DNA of 64,000 nucleotides from Chitinophagaceae bacterium (GTDB taxonomy: Bacteria > Bacteroidota > Bacteroidia > Chitinophagales > Chitinophagaceae): assembly GCA_016708765.1 (NCBI GenBank), contig JADJFD010000001.1:124001-188000 (forward strand), in the 5' to 3' direction. The notes below the pieces were generated by a model. The model worked only from the letters and a program-made list of their open reading frames with translations. It made no database searches and was not told the origin of the DNA. Positions 54,961 to 64,000 of the stretch are shown here, piece by piece. Position numbers and translations under genes: made by a program. The first letter of the stretch is position 1, and each line of letters opens with the position of its first letter.

Positions 54961-55902
54961 TGAAAGAAAGACGTTGTTTATATTGTTATCAGCCGTTGCC
55001 TGATGGTGTTATTGACTTTCACCCTGCTTGCACTAAAAAATTCTTTGGTACAGAGACGGCACCAACATTGGATTATGATAACGAACAAATGAAGGAACTT
55101 GCAAAAGAGATTGTTATAAAAAGTGTTGCTGTTACGGAGTGCAACCAAAATTATCACTAACATTAGAAAAGACACCTGGTGATCCCAAGAGATCCAGATT
55201 TACTATTGTAGGCCTGTGGGGAGACTTTATACTAAAGCCACCAACGGAAGAATTTCCTAATCTACCGGAGAATGAAGATTTAACCATGCATCTCTCCGAA
55301 TTATTTGGTATACCAACAGCAGAGCATAGTTTGATAAGATTGCAATCGGGAGAGTTGGCCTATATCACCAAAAGGTTTGATAGAATGATGGGAAAGAAAC
55401 TGGCTCTGGAAGATATGTGCCAATTGACTGAAACGCTAACAAATGACAAATACAGAAGTTCTATGGAGAAAGTAGGGAAATATATTGCGAAATATTCATC
55501 AAGACCAGGGTTTGATGCTATTACTTTTTTGAGACTGCCATTTTCAGTTACCTGACAGGTAATGCCGATATGCATTTAAAGAATTTTTCTTTACTGACTA
55601 ATAATAGCAATGATATTATACTTGCACCGGCTTATGATCTTCTGTGTACCAAAATAGCTATGCCTGAGGATAAAGATGAGATGGCGTTAACTATTAATGC
55701 AAGAAAGCGAAAGCTGCGCAAAAGTGACTTTGATACTTTAGCAAAAAATCTGAAGATCCCTGAAAAGGCAATGGAGAATAGTTATAAAAAATTTGTTGAT
55801 AAAATACCTGAAGCAAAAGAATGGATAGGTATTTCTTTTCTGTCGAAGAAAATGAAAGTAGGGTACAATGGAATTATTGATGAAAGGGTATTGGATGTAT
55901 AA
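54960..55902 (+). pseudogene. HipA kinase-domain protein (module 2), two frame breaks
   Basis: The first frame (54960-55160) has RRCLYCYQPLPDGVIDFHPA and KKFFGTETAP, the Cys-containing start typical of the split HipA kinase protein. The second (55139-55555) has LEKTPGDPKRSRFTIVGLWG, DFILKPPTEEFPNLPENEDL and AYITKRFDRMMGKKLALEDM. The third (55570-55902) has HLKNFSLLTNNSNDIILAPAYDLL-type kinase residues (NADMHLKNFSLL and APAYDLL). One base added at the GG of 55136-55137 and one T at 55525-55530 restore one frame of about 314 residues. As read, the toxin is inactive. Confidence 0.85.
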
Positions 55903-56009
55903 GAAAAAAGTTTATATAAAAGTGTAAAATAGTAAACTGAGATTGCATTACAATAATTTAAAAAGCAATGGTCAATCTTAATGATTGACCATTGCATATT
56001 GTTTATTGC

Positions 56010-56210
56010 CTATTCGCCTGCTATTTTCTCTCTTTTGTCTTTATTCCAGCTTCTATGCTTGGCTCCATCCATCTTTACAATCTTTTGCGTAAACTTCCCT
56101 ACTACATCCACCAGTGGTTTTTGTGAATGCATTACTACATTGATCACTTTATATGCAAATGGTGATTCATCCATTCCGCCGCCGAGTAATCTAACGCCAA
56201 ACTTTTTCAT
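56010..56210 (-). pseudogene. C-terminal fragment of an RtcB-type RNA ligase
   Basis: 66 residues. VRLLGGGMDESPFAYKVINV, VMHSQKPLVDVVGKFTQKIV and KMDGAKH match the C-terminal end of RtcB, where the usual text is DEAP.AYKDIxxV...Q..LVEVV...Q.VVKM. The rest (about 400 residues) is missing beyond 56211, where the recombinase-like fragment begins. It appears to be a gene cut by an insertion or deletion at the island edge. Confidence 0.7.
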
Positions 56211-56260
56211 TTCGTCCTTAATTTTTTTTATCGGCTAACAAGCTATTAAAAGAATCGCCA

Positions 56261-56701
56261 GTGGCCTATATTGCCCGTTGCCAAAAGGTAGAAGAACTGC
56301 CATTAAAAATTTTTGCAAAAGATTCCATTACAAACTCGCCTTTTACTTGGTATATCAAAAAAGGAAACTGGTATTATAAGGCACGACATAAAAGTGCTGG
56401 AGTAAATATCAGTGCCAAAAAAATGAATGCACAATTTGAATTGATGCTTGCCAGTTTTGAATACAATAAAGAATATATAAGCATACTTAAAAAGAACCTG
56501 ATGCGAAAACTAGAAGAACGACTTGAATCGCATCTTGTTGACTCAGCTAGCAGAAGTTCGATTTTTTGGATGAAAGCTTATAGACAATCTAGGATTTTAT
56601 CTATTAGGATAAAAGTTCGAATCAGCTCGGAAATCTATCGGCCAATTATAAAAGTTATTTGTGATGATTTTGTTACTTTAGCCTGTATTGGAAGATTATA
56701 A
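56261..56701 (+). pseudogene. Fragment of a site-specific (serine-type) recombinase
   Basis: The first part, FTWYIKKGNWYYKARHKSAG and VNISAKKMNAQFELMLASFE, with a Tyr/Trp-rich stretch and a Cys-poor version of the zinc-ribbon neighbourhood, followed by a coiled coil (YISILKKNLMRKLEERLES), resembles the C-terminal region of large serine recombinases. The catalytic N-terminus is absent. The last third (SRSSIFWMKAYRQSRILSIR ...) does not look like the family. It is the counterpart of the truncated integrase at the other end of the island. Confidence 0.45.
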
Positions 56702-57284
56702 TTCATATGATGAAAAAGATTTGCTTCGATTGTTTGCTTTAGATAATAGCAAAGCATTTGAAGCAATATATAAGCGGTATTACCTTTCTGTATTCCGTTT
56801 TGCAAAAAATATGCTGCCCGACAGTCAGGCAGCTGAAGACATCACCACGGAAACATTTCTGAAGATATGGGATAAAAAAATAAATTTTGAGTCCTTACCA
56901 AAATTGGAGTCCTTTTTATTCACGACGGTCCGGAATGCTTGCAGAAATTGGTTGCGGGATGAAAAACGTCATGCGGCCGATCACCAGAAATTGGTCGGCA
57001 TACTTGAAGTACAAACGGAAATGGATTTCATGACCAACGAGATTACAGAGAAAGTTTATATTTATTTACAAGATGAAATCAATAAACTACCATTTAAATC
57101 CAGATCCATTCTCCGTCTCCAACTGCTGGGACTAAAGAATCAAGATATAGCTAAAGAACTTGGGATGGCGGAAAAAACAGTTCGCAACCTAAAATCAGAC
57201 GCACTAAAACTCCTCCGATTTGCATTGCTAAAAGATGAATTTTATCTAGTGTTATTATTGTTTTATCTGGGTGAAAAACTTTGA
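56688..57284 (+). CDS. ECF RNA polymerase sigma-70 factor
   Basis: 198 residues from a TTG start. Region 2 (AFEAIYKRYYLSVFRFAKNM, DITTETFLKIWDKK) and region 4 (LPFKSRSILRLQLLGLKNQD, IAKELGMAEKTVRNLKSDAL) are in the expected positions. It starts a run with FecR, SusC and SusD, the classic arrangement in which the outer-membrane receptor signals through FecR to the sigma factor. The C-terminal tail (FALLKDEFYLVLLLFYLGE) is hydrophobic, which occurs in the Bacteroidetes FecI branch. Confidence 0.93.
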   Translation: MEDYNSYDEKDLLRLFALDNSKAFEAIYKRYYLSVFRFAKNMLPDSQAAEDITTETFLKIWDKKINFESLPKLESFLFTTVRNACRNWLRDEKRHAADHQKLVGILEVQTEMDFMTNEITEKVYIYLQDEINKLPFKSRSILRLQLLGLKNQDIAKELGMAEKTVRNLKSDALKLLRFALLKDEFYLVLLLFYLGEKL

Positions 57285-57322
57285 TTCGGGACAAATCCTG
57301 ATGCTTGGTGTTATAGAAATGT

Positions 57323-58489
57323 ATGTCTGATACCAATAATCATATTTCAGTTTTGCTGATAAAAAGCCTTACTGGGGAAATAACAGCTTCTGAAGATCTG
57401 GAACTAAAACAATGGATGCAGCAATCTGATGCTAATCGAAAAGTTGCAGATGAGTTTTTAAAGAATGATTCCTTTAAGGAAGGCCTGAGCGACTTGATGA
57501 AGAAAGAAACGATCTGGGAAAGAATTCAAGAACAAATCAATCTTAGGTCAGGCAAAGTCATCCGGGTGAACTGGTATAAACGCATAGCTATTGCCGCTTC
57601 AGTTTTTTTGGTACTTGGCCTGAGTGCTTATCTTGCTTTTTTTCAAAAATCGGATGGGAATAAAGGAAAAGAAGTAACTAAAACAACAGATATCAATCCT
57701 GGTGGTTATAAAGCAAGGCTCATCCTCTCAGATGGCCGCAGCATAATCTTAGACAGTGCTGCATCCGGCGAGCTAGCTCAGCAGGGCAATACATCGATTC
57801 TAAATAAAAACAATCAATTAGTATACGAATCAACTGGGCAAGTCGGATCAGATGAATATAATACACTTGCTACAGGAAGAGCTGAAATGTATTCATTGAC
57901 CATGGCAGATGGTACCAAAATATGGTTGAATTCGGAATCTTCCATTTACTTCCCGGTGGCTTTTAATGATAAAGAAAGACGAATTGAAGTAACCGGCGAA
58001 GTGTACATACAAGTAGCTAAAAATCCTTCAAAGCCTTTTATTGTTTCAGTTAATGGTATGGAAGTACTGGCAATGGGTACCGAATTTAATATTAATTCAT
58101 ATAAAGATGAAGATGATATTAGTACCACATTGGTAGAAGGAACGGTTAAAGTAAGCAAAGGCGGAATAAATACAATATTAAAGCCGGGACAACAAACAAA
58201 GCTAATCCGCAATGGACAATTTACTCCTCCTGCATCAATTAACATCGATGAGATTACCGGCTGGAGAAATGGATGGTTTCATTTTGAAAGTGCTGATCTG
58301 AAAACTATACTTCGTCAATTTGCCCGTTGGTATAATGTGGAAGTAGTATATGAAGGCCCCGTGAAAAATCGGAAATTTTTTGGAATTGTTAAGCGAAGTA
58401 GCAGTCTTTCAACTGTACTTGAAATGTTGCAGGACAACGATATTATTTTCAAAATCGAAGGGAAAAAACTGATTGTAAAATCAGGGTAA
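57323..58489 (+). CDS. FecR-type anti-sigma factor
   Basis: 388 residues. A cytoplasmic N-terminal part (about 1-85), a transmembrane helix near residues 86-108 (IAIAASVFLVLGLSAYLAFF), the FecR domain (about 180-275; SLTMADGTKIWLNSESSIYF, IEVTGEVYIQVAKNPSKPFI, TTLVEGTVKVS) and a C-terminal DUF4974 domain (about 310-388, FHFESADLKTILRQFARWYN). It sequesters the sigma factor until the receptor signals. It begins 38 bp after the sigma gene. Confidence 0.93.
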   Translation: MSDTNNHISVLLIKSLTGEITASEDLELKQWMQQSDANRKVADEFLKNDSFKEGLSDLMKKETIWERIQEQINLRSGKVIRVNWYKRIAIAASVFLVLGLSAYLAFFQKSDGNKGKEVTKTTDINPGGYKARLILSDGRSIILDSAASGELAQQGNTSILNKNNQLVYESTGQVGSDEYNTLATGRAEMYSLTMADGTKIWLNSESSIYFPVAFNDKERRIEVTGEVYIQVAKNPSKPFIVSVNGMEVLAMGTEFNINSYKDEDDISTTLVEGTVKVSKGGINTILKPGQQTKLIRNGQFTPPASINIDEITGWRNGWFHFESADLKTILRQFARWYNVEVVYEGPVKNRKFFGIVKRSSSLSTVLEMLQDNDIIFKIEGKKLIVKSG

Positions 58490-58596
58490 AATAAGTTAAA
58501 ACAAAACCGCTCCGTGTTGTGGCGAAGCGGCGATGTTTGGTAACGATTAACAAAACGGTTAGGAATCATTTTTCAATCACTAAACTTTGCAAAGCT

Positions 58597-61500
58597 ATGC
58601 AATTAACTGCTATTGCCCGTTCACTTAGCTGTACTAACGGACTAACATCCCGCCTAGGCCGGGACAAAATTAAATTCTGGAAGGTTATGAGATTAACAGC
58701 CATCTTATTGACTTTTGCTTGTCTGCAGGTTGCAGCTAGTGGTACAGGACAAACTGTAACATTAAAAGTAAAGAATGCACCCATGAAAGAGGTGTTCAGG
58801 GAGATTCAAAAACAAACCGGACTTAATGTACTGGTAGATGAAGCCTTGTTGGAAAAAGTAGGTAAAGTAACATTGGATGTGCGTAATATGCCAGTTTCTC
58901 ATGTCCTTAATATCTGTTTGAAGGATGAACCAGTTAGCTATACGATTATGGATGGTAGAATAGTGGTAAAACCTTCCTCAACAGGGAAGTTTCAATCGCC
59001 AATCATTTCCACTACTAATCCTCAAGAACCTCTGGCTGCAATCCCTATAAAAGGAAGAGTAACTGACAAAGATGGTAATCCGTTGGAAGGGGCCAATGTA
59101 AAAGTGAAAGGCAGTAAAACTGGTACTACAACTGATAACCAGGGTAGGTTTACAATAAATGTCAACGAAGGCGATATTCTTGTGGTTAGTTATATTGGGT
59201 TTTCTGAATTCACTCTCTCAGTAACGGCTGCTGCAATTAATAGTGCAGAAGGCTTTTCAGTAAGATTGAACCCTGCTCAAACCGTTTTGGACGAAACGGT
59301 GATAAAAGGGTATTACAAATCTAGCAGGAAGGCGAGTACAGGATCTATAGCCACTATCTCTGCTGATAAAATTGGGAATCAGCCAGTAGCTGATCCAATT
59401 TCAAGTATTCAAGGAAGAGCATCCGGAGTTATGGTAACCTCTTCAAGTGGTATGCCGGGCTCAAGTTTTCAAGTACGAATAAGGGGTGAGAATTCTATGA
59501 GTAATGGAAACGAACCTTTATATGTTGTTGATGGAGTTCCATTTATTTTTCCTACTGTGCTTAATCAATTTACCGGTGCAAATGGAAACCAGAGTCCATT
59601 AAATAGCATTAATCCGGGGGATATAGAAAGAATAGATATATTGAAAGATGCAGATGCAACAGCTATTTATGGATCCAGAGGTGCAAATGGCGTAATACTT
59701 ATAACTACAAAAAGAGGAACAGCAGCAGAGAGTCAGATTGCCGTGAATATTTATACAGGCACACGTCATGTTGGAAATAAGCTTGACTTTATGAATACTC
59801 AGCAATACCTTGAAATGAGGAAAGAAGGATTTCTGAATGATGCTGCAACTATGACTCTTACAAATGCTCCTGACTTATTGCTTTGGGATCAGAATGCCTA
59901 TACTGACTGGCAGGATTTACTGATGGGAAATACTGCGAACGTTACACAGGCTCAGGTTTCGTTTTCTGGCGGTAATGCGCAAACGAAATTTTTGATAACG
60001 GGAGCAGTTAATAAAGAAAGTACTGTATTGTTAGGTGATTTTGGATATACACGGGGAAGTACTCACTTTAGCATTGACCATACGTCTAAAAACGGAAAGT
60101 TTGGGTTAACCACTTCCATAAATTTCGCTACTGATAAAAACGATATTGTTCCCACAGATGTCTCACAATATTTTGGCTTGCCTCCAAATTTTCCGGTCTA
60201 TAATCCGGATGGGTCTTTATACTGGTATGGAAGTACACAGAATCCGGTAGCATATCTAAATAGGACATATGAAACACAAACCAATAATCTGATTGGCAAT
60301 AATACGCTGAGATATGTAATATTACCGGGACTGACAGCAAGGGCAAATCTGGGTTATACATTAACCACAATGAAACAATTACAGACGTTACCAGCAAGCG
60401 GTTTCACTAATATCAGTCCTGTTCCGGGAAGTACCGCCCAATATGGTAATTCTGATGTGAATTCTTATATCATTGAACCGCAACTCGATTACACAAAATG
60501 GTTAGGTCCTGGGAAATTAAGTTTATTGGCTGGAGGCAGTTGGCAGTAAACAATACAGGAAGGTAATTATTTCTTGGGAGCTGGATATTCAAGCGATGCA
60601 CTTTTAAAAAACAGAGCTGCAGCCACTTCTTTAACATTAAGGAACTACAATTATTCCGAATATAAATATCAGGCAGTTTACGGTCGGATCAACTATGACA
60701 TCAAATCTAAGTACATTCTCAATTTGACTTTCAGGAGAGATGGTTCTTCTCGTTTTGGCGAGGGTAATAAATTTGGAAATTTTGGTGCAGTAGGCGGTGC
60801 ATGGGTTTTTTCGGATGAAAAATTTGTTGAGAATAACTTGTCATTCTTGAGCCTCGGTAAATTAAGGGCTAGTTATGGAATTACAGGGAATGATCAGATA
60901 GGGGATTACCAGTATCTTGATAGTTGGTCATCCAGCACATTCCCTTATGGCGGACAAAGTGGTCTGAGTCCTGCGAGAGCTTTTAACCCTAATTTCAGTT
61001 GGGAAACTAATAGGAAATTGGATATTTCTCTGGAGCTAGGATTTTTAAAAGATAGGGTGTCGTTAATTACCAGTTATTATAATAACCGTTCAGATGATCA
61101 GCTCGTCGGTCAAACACTTTCTCCTCAATCTGGATTTAGTTCCTATACTTCAAATTTCCCTGCTTTGGTTGAAAATAAAGGATTGGAATTTGATTTGAAT
61201 ACACAAAATATTAAAAAGAAAAATTTTACCTGGAATACTGCATTCAATATTTCCTTCCCGGGTAATAAACTGTTACGCTATGATAACCTAGCAAGTTCGG
61301 GTGATGCTTCCGGTTATGAAGTTGGTAAAAGTACCAGAATTATAAAAGGGTTTAAATTCACCGGAGTAAATCCGAATACAGGAGTTCCCGAATTCCTGGA
61401 TGTAAATAGGGACGGACTTATCAATTCGGCGGGTGACTGGGTGGTTTTGGGTCAAACCTTGCCGAAGTTCTTTGGCGGGTTATCAAATGAATTCAAGTAT

Positions 61501-61995
61501 AAAAATCTAAGCCTTGATATATTTTTCCAATTTGTAAAACAGGAAGCACCAACAATCGATTGGGGGCCTCTTGCTGGAGCTTATGGTGGGATGAGTAATA
61601 AATCGACAGCTGTATTGGACAGATGGAGAAACCCTGGGGACATCACTTCTATACCCCGTGCCACTGTTACGTCCACTAACGCAGCAAATATTGCTTTCAG
61701 AAATTTTTATCGGTCATCAGATGCAGTATGGGGAGATGCTTCCTATTTACGATTAAAAAATGTTTCATTGCGATATGACCTTTCTTCATTAACCAAACGT
61801 TGGAAGATTGCGGCCAGCAGTATTTATATACAAGGTCAGAATTTGCTCACTTTTACCAAATACAACGGTCTTGACCCGGAAATCAATGGATTCGACAGGC
61901 GGTTTGTTTTTCCTATCAATCCTTTTGGATCAGTTAAAACATCAGCCATGCCAGTATTAAGAACTATTGCGGTAGGTTTAAATATATCTATTTAG
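58597..61995 (+). pseudogene. SusC/RagA-like TonB-dependent receptor with STN domain, internal TAA
   Basis: From ATG 58597: signal region, STN secretin/TonB short domain (PMKEVFREIQKQTGLNVLVD), a carboxypeptidase-regulatory-like domain (IKGRVTDKDGNPLEGANVKV, DNQGRFTINVNEGDILVVSY), plug (ISSIQGRASGVMVTSSSGMP, FQVRIRGENSMSNGNEPLYV VDG) and the start of the barrel. A TAA (60547-60549) interrupts it after SLLAGGSWQ. The frame then continues TIQEGNYFLGAGYSSDALLK to the typical end at 61995 (total about 1,132 codons). The STN domain fits regulation through the upstream FecR/sigma pair. As read, the receptor is split by one stop. Confidence 0.88.
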
Positions 61996-62018
61996 TTCTC
62001 CTCATTGTTAATTATTAA

Positions 62019-63416
62019 ATGAATTTTATGAAACATATTATTATTTATATTTTCTTTTTTGCTGGATTTCTTTTCTTAGGAAGTTGCAAAAAATATGTTG
62101 AAGTGGATCCTCCACGGACTTCACTCAGCGATGAACTTGTTTTCACTGATGATAAAACGGCAGAATCTTCGTTGACCGGTTTATACAGTACTATGAACAG
62201 TTACTCTTCTTCGTTTGCCAATACGCAGGCCAATTTTTATCCATCTATGAGTGCTGATGATTTTCATGTGGCTACTGCTAACACTACTTCAGATGAATTC
62301 AAAGAAAATGGGCTAACTATCGGTAACAGTGTTGTTTCGGGTTTATGGTCACAGCCATATTCACTGATTTATCATGCGAATGCAGTGATCGAAGGATTAA
62401 ATAAATCTACAACTGTTTCACTTGCAAAATCTACACAATTGATGGGTGAAGCGAAGTTTCTTCGGGCCTTTTTTTACTTTCACCTGGTGAATTATTTTGG
62501 CGATGTACCATTAATAACTAATACTGACTTTCTAATTAATACATCATTGCCAAGAACAAAAGCCGATCTCGTATATGATGCAATTATACAGGATTTACTA
62601 GATGCACAGGCAGCTTTAAGCGATAATTATCCGCAGTCCGAACGCATAAGAGCAAACAAAGGAGCAGCTACTGCATTACTGGCAAGGGTTTATTTGTATA
62701 GGAGCCAGTGGGATAAAGCAGAAACCGAATCTGCTAAAGTGATTGATGATGCAAAATATGTTTTACAGACAAACATCAATAATGTCTTTCTCAGAACAAG
62801 TACAGAAGCAATCTGGCAATTGCAGGCCATTAATACTTCTACAGCAGGACCTATCAATACATGGGAAGGCTATTCGATTATACCTATCAACGCTACCACA
62901 GCCCCGGGTTACGTTATGTACCCGAATTTTATCTCATCTTTTGAATCACTTACAGACAAGAGATACCTGAACTGGCTGAAAGCTTATACCCCTGCGGTAG
63001 GACCAATTGTATTTTATCCGTTTAAATATAAAGTGAGAACGGGGACTGTTACAGAATATTCAATGGTACTCCGTAAGGCAGAGCAATACTTGATCCGTGC
63101 AGAAGCAAGAGCACAACTCAACAATCTATCCGGTGCCAAATCGGATATTGATGAAATAAGAATTAGAGCCGGTCTTCCTATACTTGGTGCAGGCCTTACT
63201 AAAGATCAAATTTTATTAGCCGTTGAAAAAGAAAGAAAACTAGAATTGTTTAGTGAGTGGGGCCACCGGTGGTTCGACCTCAAAAGAACGGGCCGAGTAG
63301 TAACCGTTCTTGGTGCTTTCAAAACAGCAGTTTCTACAGATGATCAATTATACCCGATCCCATTGAATGCAACTCTCACAAACAATAATTTGGTACAAAA
63401 TCCTGGATATTTTTAA
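62019..63416 (+). CDS. RagB/SusD-family nutrient-uptake lipoprotein
   Basis: 465 residues. Lipoprotein signal (FFFAGFLFLGSCKKYVEVDP), then the SusD fold: YSLIYHANAVIEGLNKSTTV, GEAKFLRAFFYFHLVNYFGD and C-terminal SMVLRKAEQYLIRAEARAQL, then LELFSEWGHRWFDLKRTGR. It binds substrate at the cell surface as partner of the SusC-like receptor. The substrate cannot be told. Confidence 0.95.
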   Translation: MNFMKHIIIYIFFFAGFLFLGSCKKYVEVDPPRTSLSDELVFTDDKTAESSLTGLYSTMNSYSSSFANTQANFYPSMSADDFHVATANTTSDEFKENGLTIGNSVVSGLWSQPYSLIYHANAVIEGLNKSTTVSLAKSTQLMGEAKFLRAFFYFHLVNYFGDVPLITNTDFLINTSLPRTKADLVYDAIIQDLLDAQAALSDNYPQSERIRANKGAATALLARVYLYRSQWDKAETESAKVIDDAKYVLQTNINNVFLRTSTEAIWQLQAINTSTAGPINTWEGYSIIPINATTAPGYVMYPNFISSFESLTDKRYLNWLKAYTPAVGPIVFYPFKYKVRTGTVTEYSMVLRKAEQYLIRAEARAQLNNLSGAKSDIDEIRIRAGLPILGAGLTKDQILLAVEKERKLELFSEWGHRWFDLKRTGRVVTVLGAFKTAVSTDDQLYPIPLNATLTNNNLVQNPGYF

Positions 63417-63434
63417 CCTGTCAAAAAAATTACA

Positions 63435-64000
63435 ATGCTGAAATTTGATAAACAGGTAACATCCTGTTTTACCCAATCGCTTTCACAATATTTATTCTTT
63501 ACAATGTTTTTCCTTACATCTGTATGTGGAATAGCGCAACAGGTGAAAATAAAGCCTGAATTTCCAAAGAGGGGTGAGGTTGTTACCATTTACTTTACTC
63601 CGGCCTTAACAGTTAAAGAGGATACAACTCAAATCAATGAAAAGGATACAGCTGTAACTATCGTATTCACCTATTCAAATTTTTATAATGTTCCATATCG
63701 CCTTCCTATGGAGAAAAAAGGGAATCATTGGGAAGCTTCTTTTTTACTGGAACGTTATGCAACCTATGCAACTTTTACTTTAGAAAGTGGAACGAAAATA
63801 CAGTTACCTAAGAAGATGAAACATTATGAAGTAGCGGTATTTAATAAAGACAATAGAGTAAAAAGTGGTTATTTGTATGAATCTTATAGCTTGTCTGCAC
63901 AAATGGGGAAGGACTCCGCAGTTCCTGATCTGCAATTGGCATTGTTACAAAAGGAATTGGAAATCTATCCAGATAATTATGAGGCCAAGGTTAGGTTACT
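63435..64000 (+). CDS. Secreted protein (N-terminal part), possibly a thioredoxin-like domain protein
   Basis: The frame is open from ATG 63435 to the right edge, 188 residues shown. A signal-like N-terminus (FFTMFFLTSVCGIAQ) is followed by KIKPEFPKRGEVVTIYFTPA, TIVFTYSNFYNVPYRLPMEK and YLYESYSLSAQMGKDSAVPD, then LALLQKELEIYPDNYEAKVR. This looks like the N-terminal region of Bacteroidota secreted proteins found after SusCD, some of which end in a thioredoxin domain. That ending is outside the window and is inference. Confidence 0.6.
   Translation, partial: MLKFDKQVTSCFTQSLSQYLFFTMFFLTSVCGIAQQVKIKPEFPKRGEVVTIYFTPALTVKEDTTQINEKDTAVTIVFTYSNFYNVPYRLPMEKKGNHWEASFLLERYATYATFTLESGTKIQLPKKMKHYEVAVFNKDNRVKSGYLYESYSLSAQMGKDSAVPDLQLALLQKELEIYPDNYEAKVRL

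Noticed and set aside
56688..56712. A Bacteroidota-type promoter directly before the sigma factor gene
   Set aside because: TTTG and TA-rich blocks are present but spaced about 12 bp, too short for the usual -33/-7 arrangement.
37454..60549. Recoding of TGA or TAA as a sense codon (gmd, susC)
   Set aside because: Both codons end ordinary genes elsewhere in the window, and the two cases involve different stops, so simple point change or sequence error is more likely.

Overview
The window reads as a low-GC chromosome segment of a Bacteroidota member, most likely the Chitinophagaceae group. The reasons are a type IX secretion (CHU_C/gliding-type) C-terminal domain, an ECF sigma - FecR - SusC - SusD cluster whose receptor has an STN domain, split HipA proteins, an MqnA (futalosine pathway) gene, and TAnnTTTG-like -7 elements. 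Species cannot be named from the sequence.

Layout. 0-15 kb is mainly housekeeping: a Crp/Fnr regulator (cut by the left edge), a Met-rich membrane protein next to a Cys/His-repeat secreted protein, tRNA-Leu(CAA), hscB, an alanine/saccharopine-dehydrogenase-like enzyme, a tRNA methyltransferase, tsaD, an ABC permease, small enzymes, a GltB-like FMN protein, a CDGSH protein, a dipeptidase and a hydrolase. 15.7-24.5 kb is an accessory tract of small secreted or unknown genes, mostly on the minus strand. Mosaic intergenic repeats lie just past the stop codons of several of them. 24.5-32.3 kb holds prfC, a GNAT acetyltransferase, a giant T9SS cargo protein and purB. 32.3-45.2 kb starts with mqnA and is otherwise a surface-glycan locus: glycosyltransferases, methyltransferases, GDP-mannose dehydratase and reductase, and a YfhO-like protein. 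45.2-50.3 kb is housekeeping again (queuosine precursor transporter, NUDIX, CorA, DinB, dapF, nucleoside phosphorylase). 50.4-56.3 kb is a small decayed island beginning at tRNA-Cys. It has a palindromic repeat array copying the tRNA T-arm in inverse orientation, a truncated tyrosine recombinase, two HipBA modules with different operators, an RtcB fragment and a recombinase fragment. 56.7-64 kb is the ECF sigma/FecR/SusCD nutrient-uptake cluster, running off the right edge.

A recurring oddity is that many otherwise well-preserved genes are broken by one missing base in a homopolymer, and two (gmd, susC) by a single in-frame stop. The uniform direction of the homopolymer lesions makes base-calling error a serious alternative to real decay, so interrupted genes are described as whole genes with the lesion noted. 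The strongest candidates for something undescribed are the 3'-anchored mosaic repeats of 15.7-24.5 kb and the tRNA-Cys-derived palindrome array at 50.6-50.8 kb.
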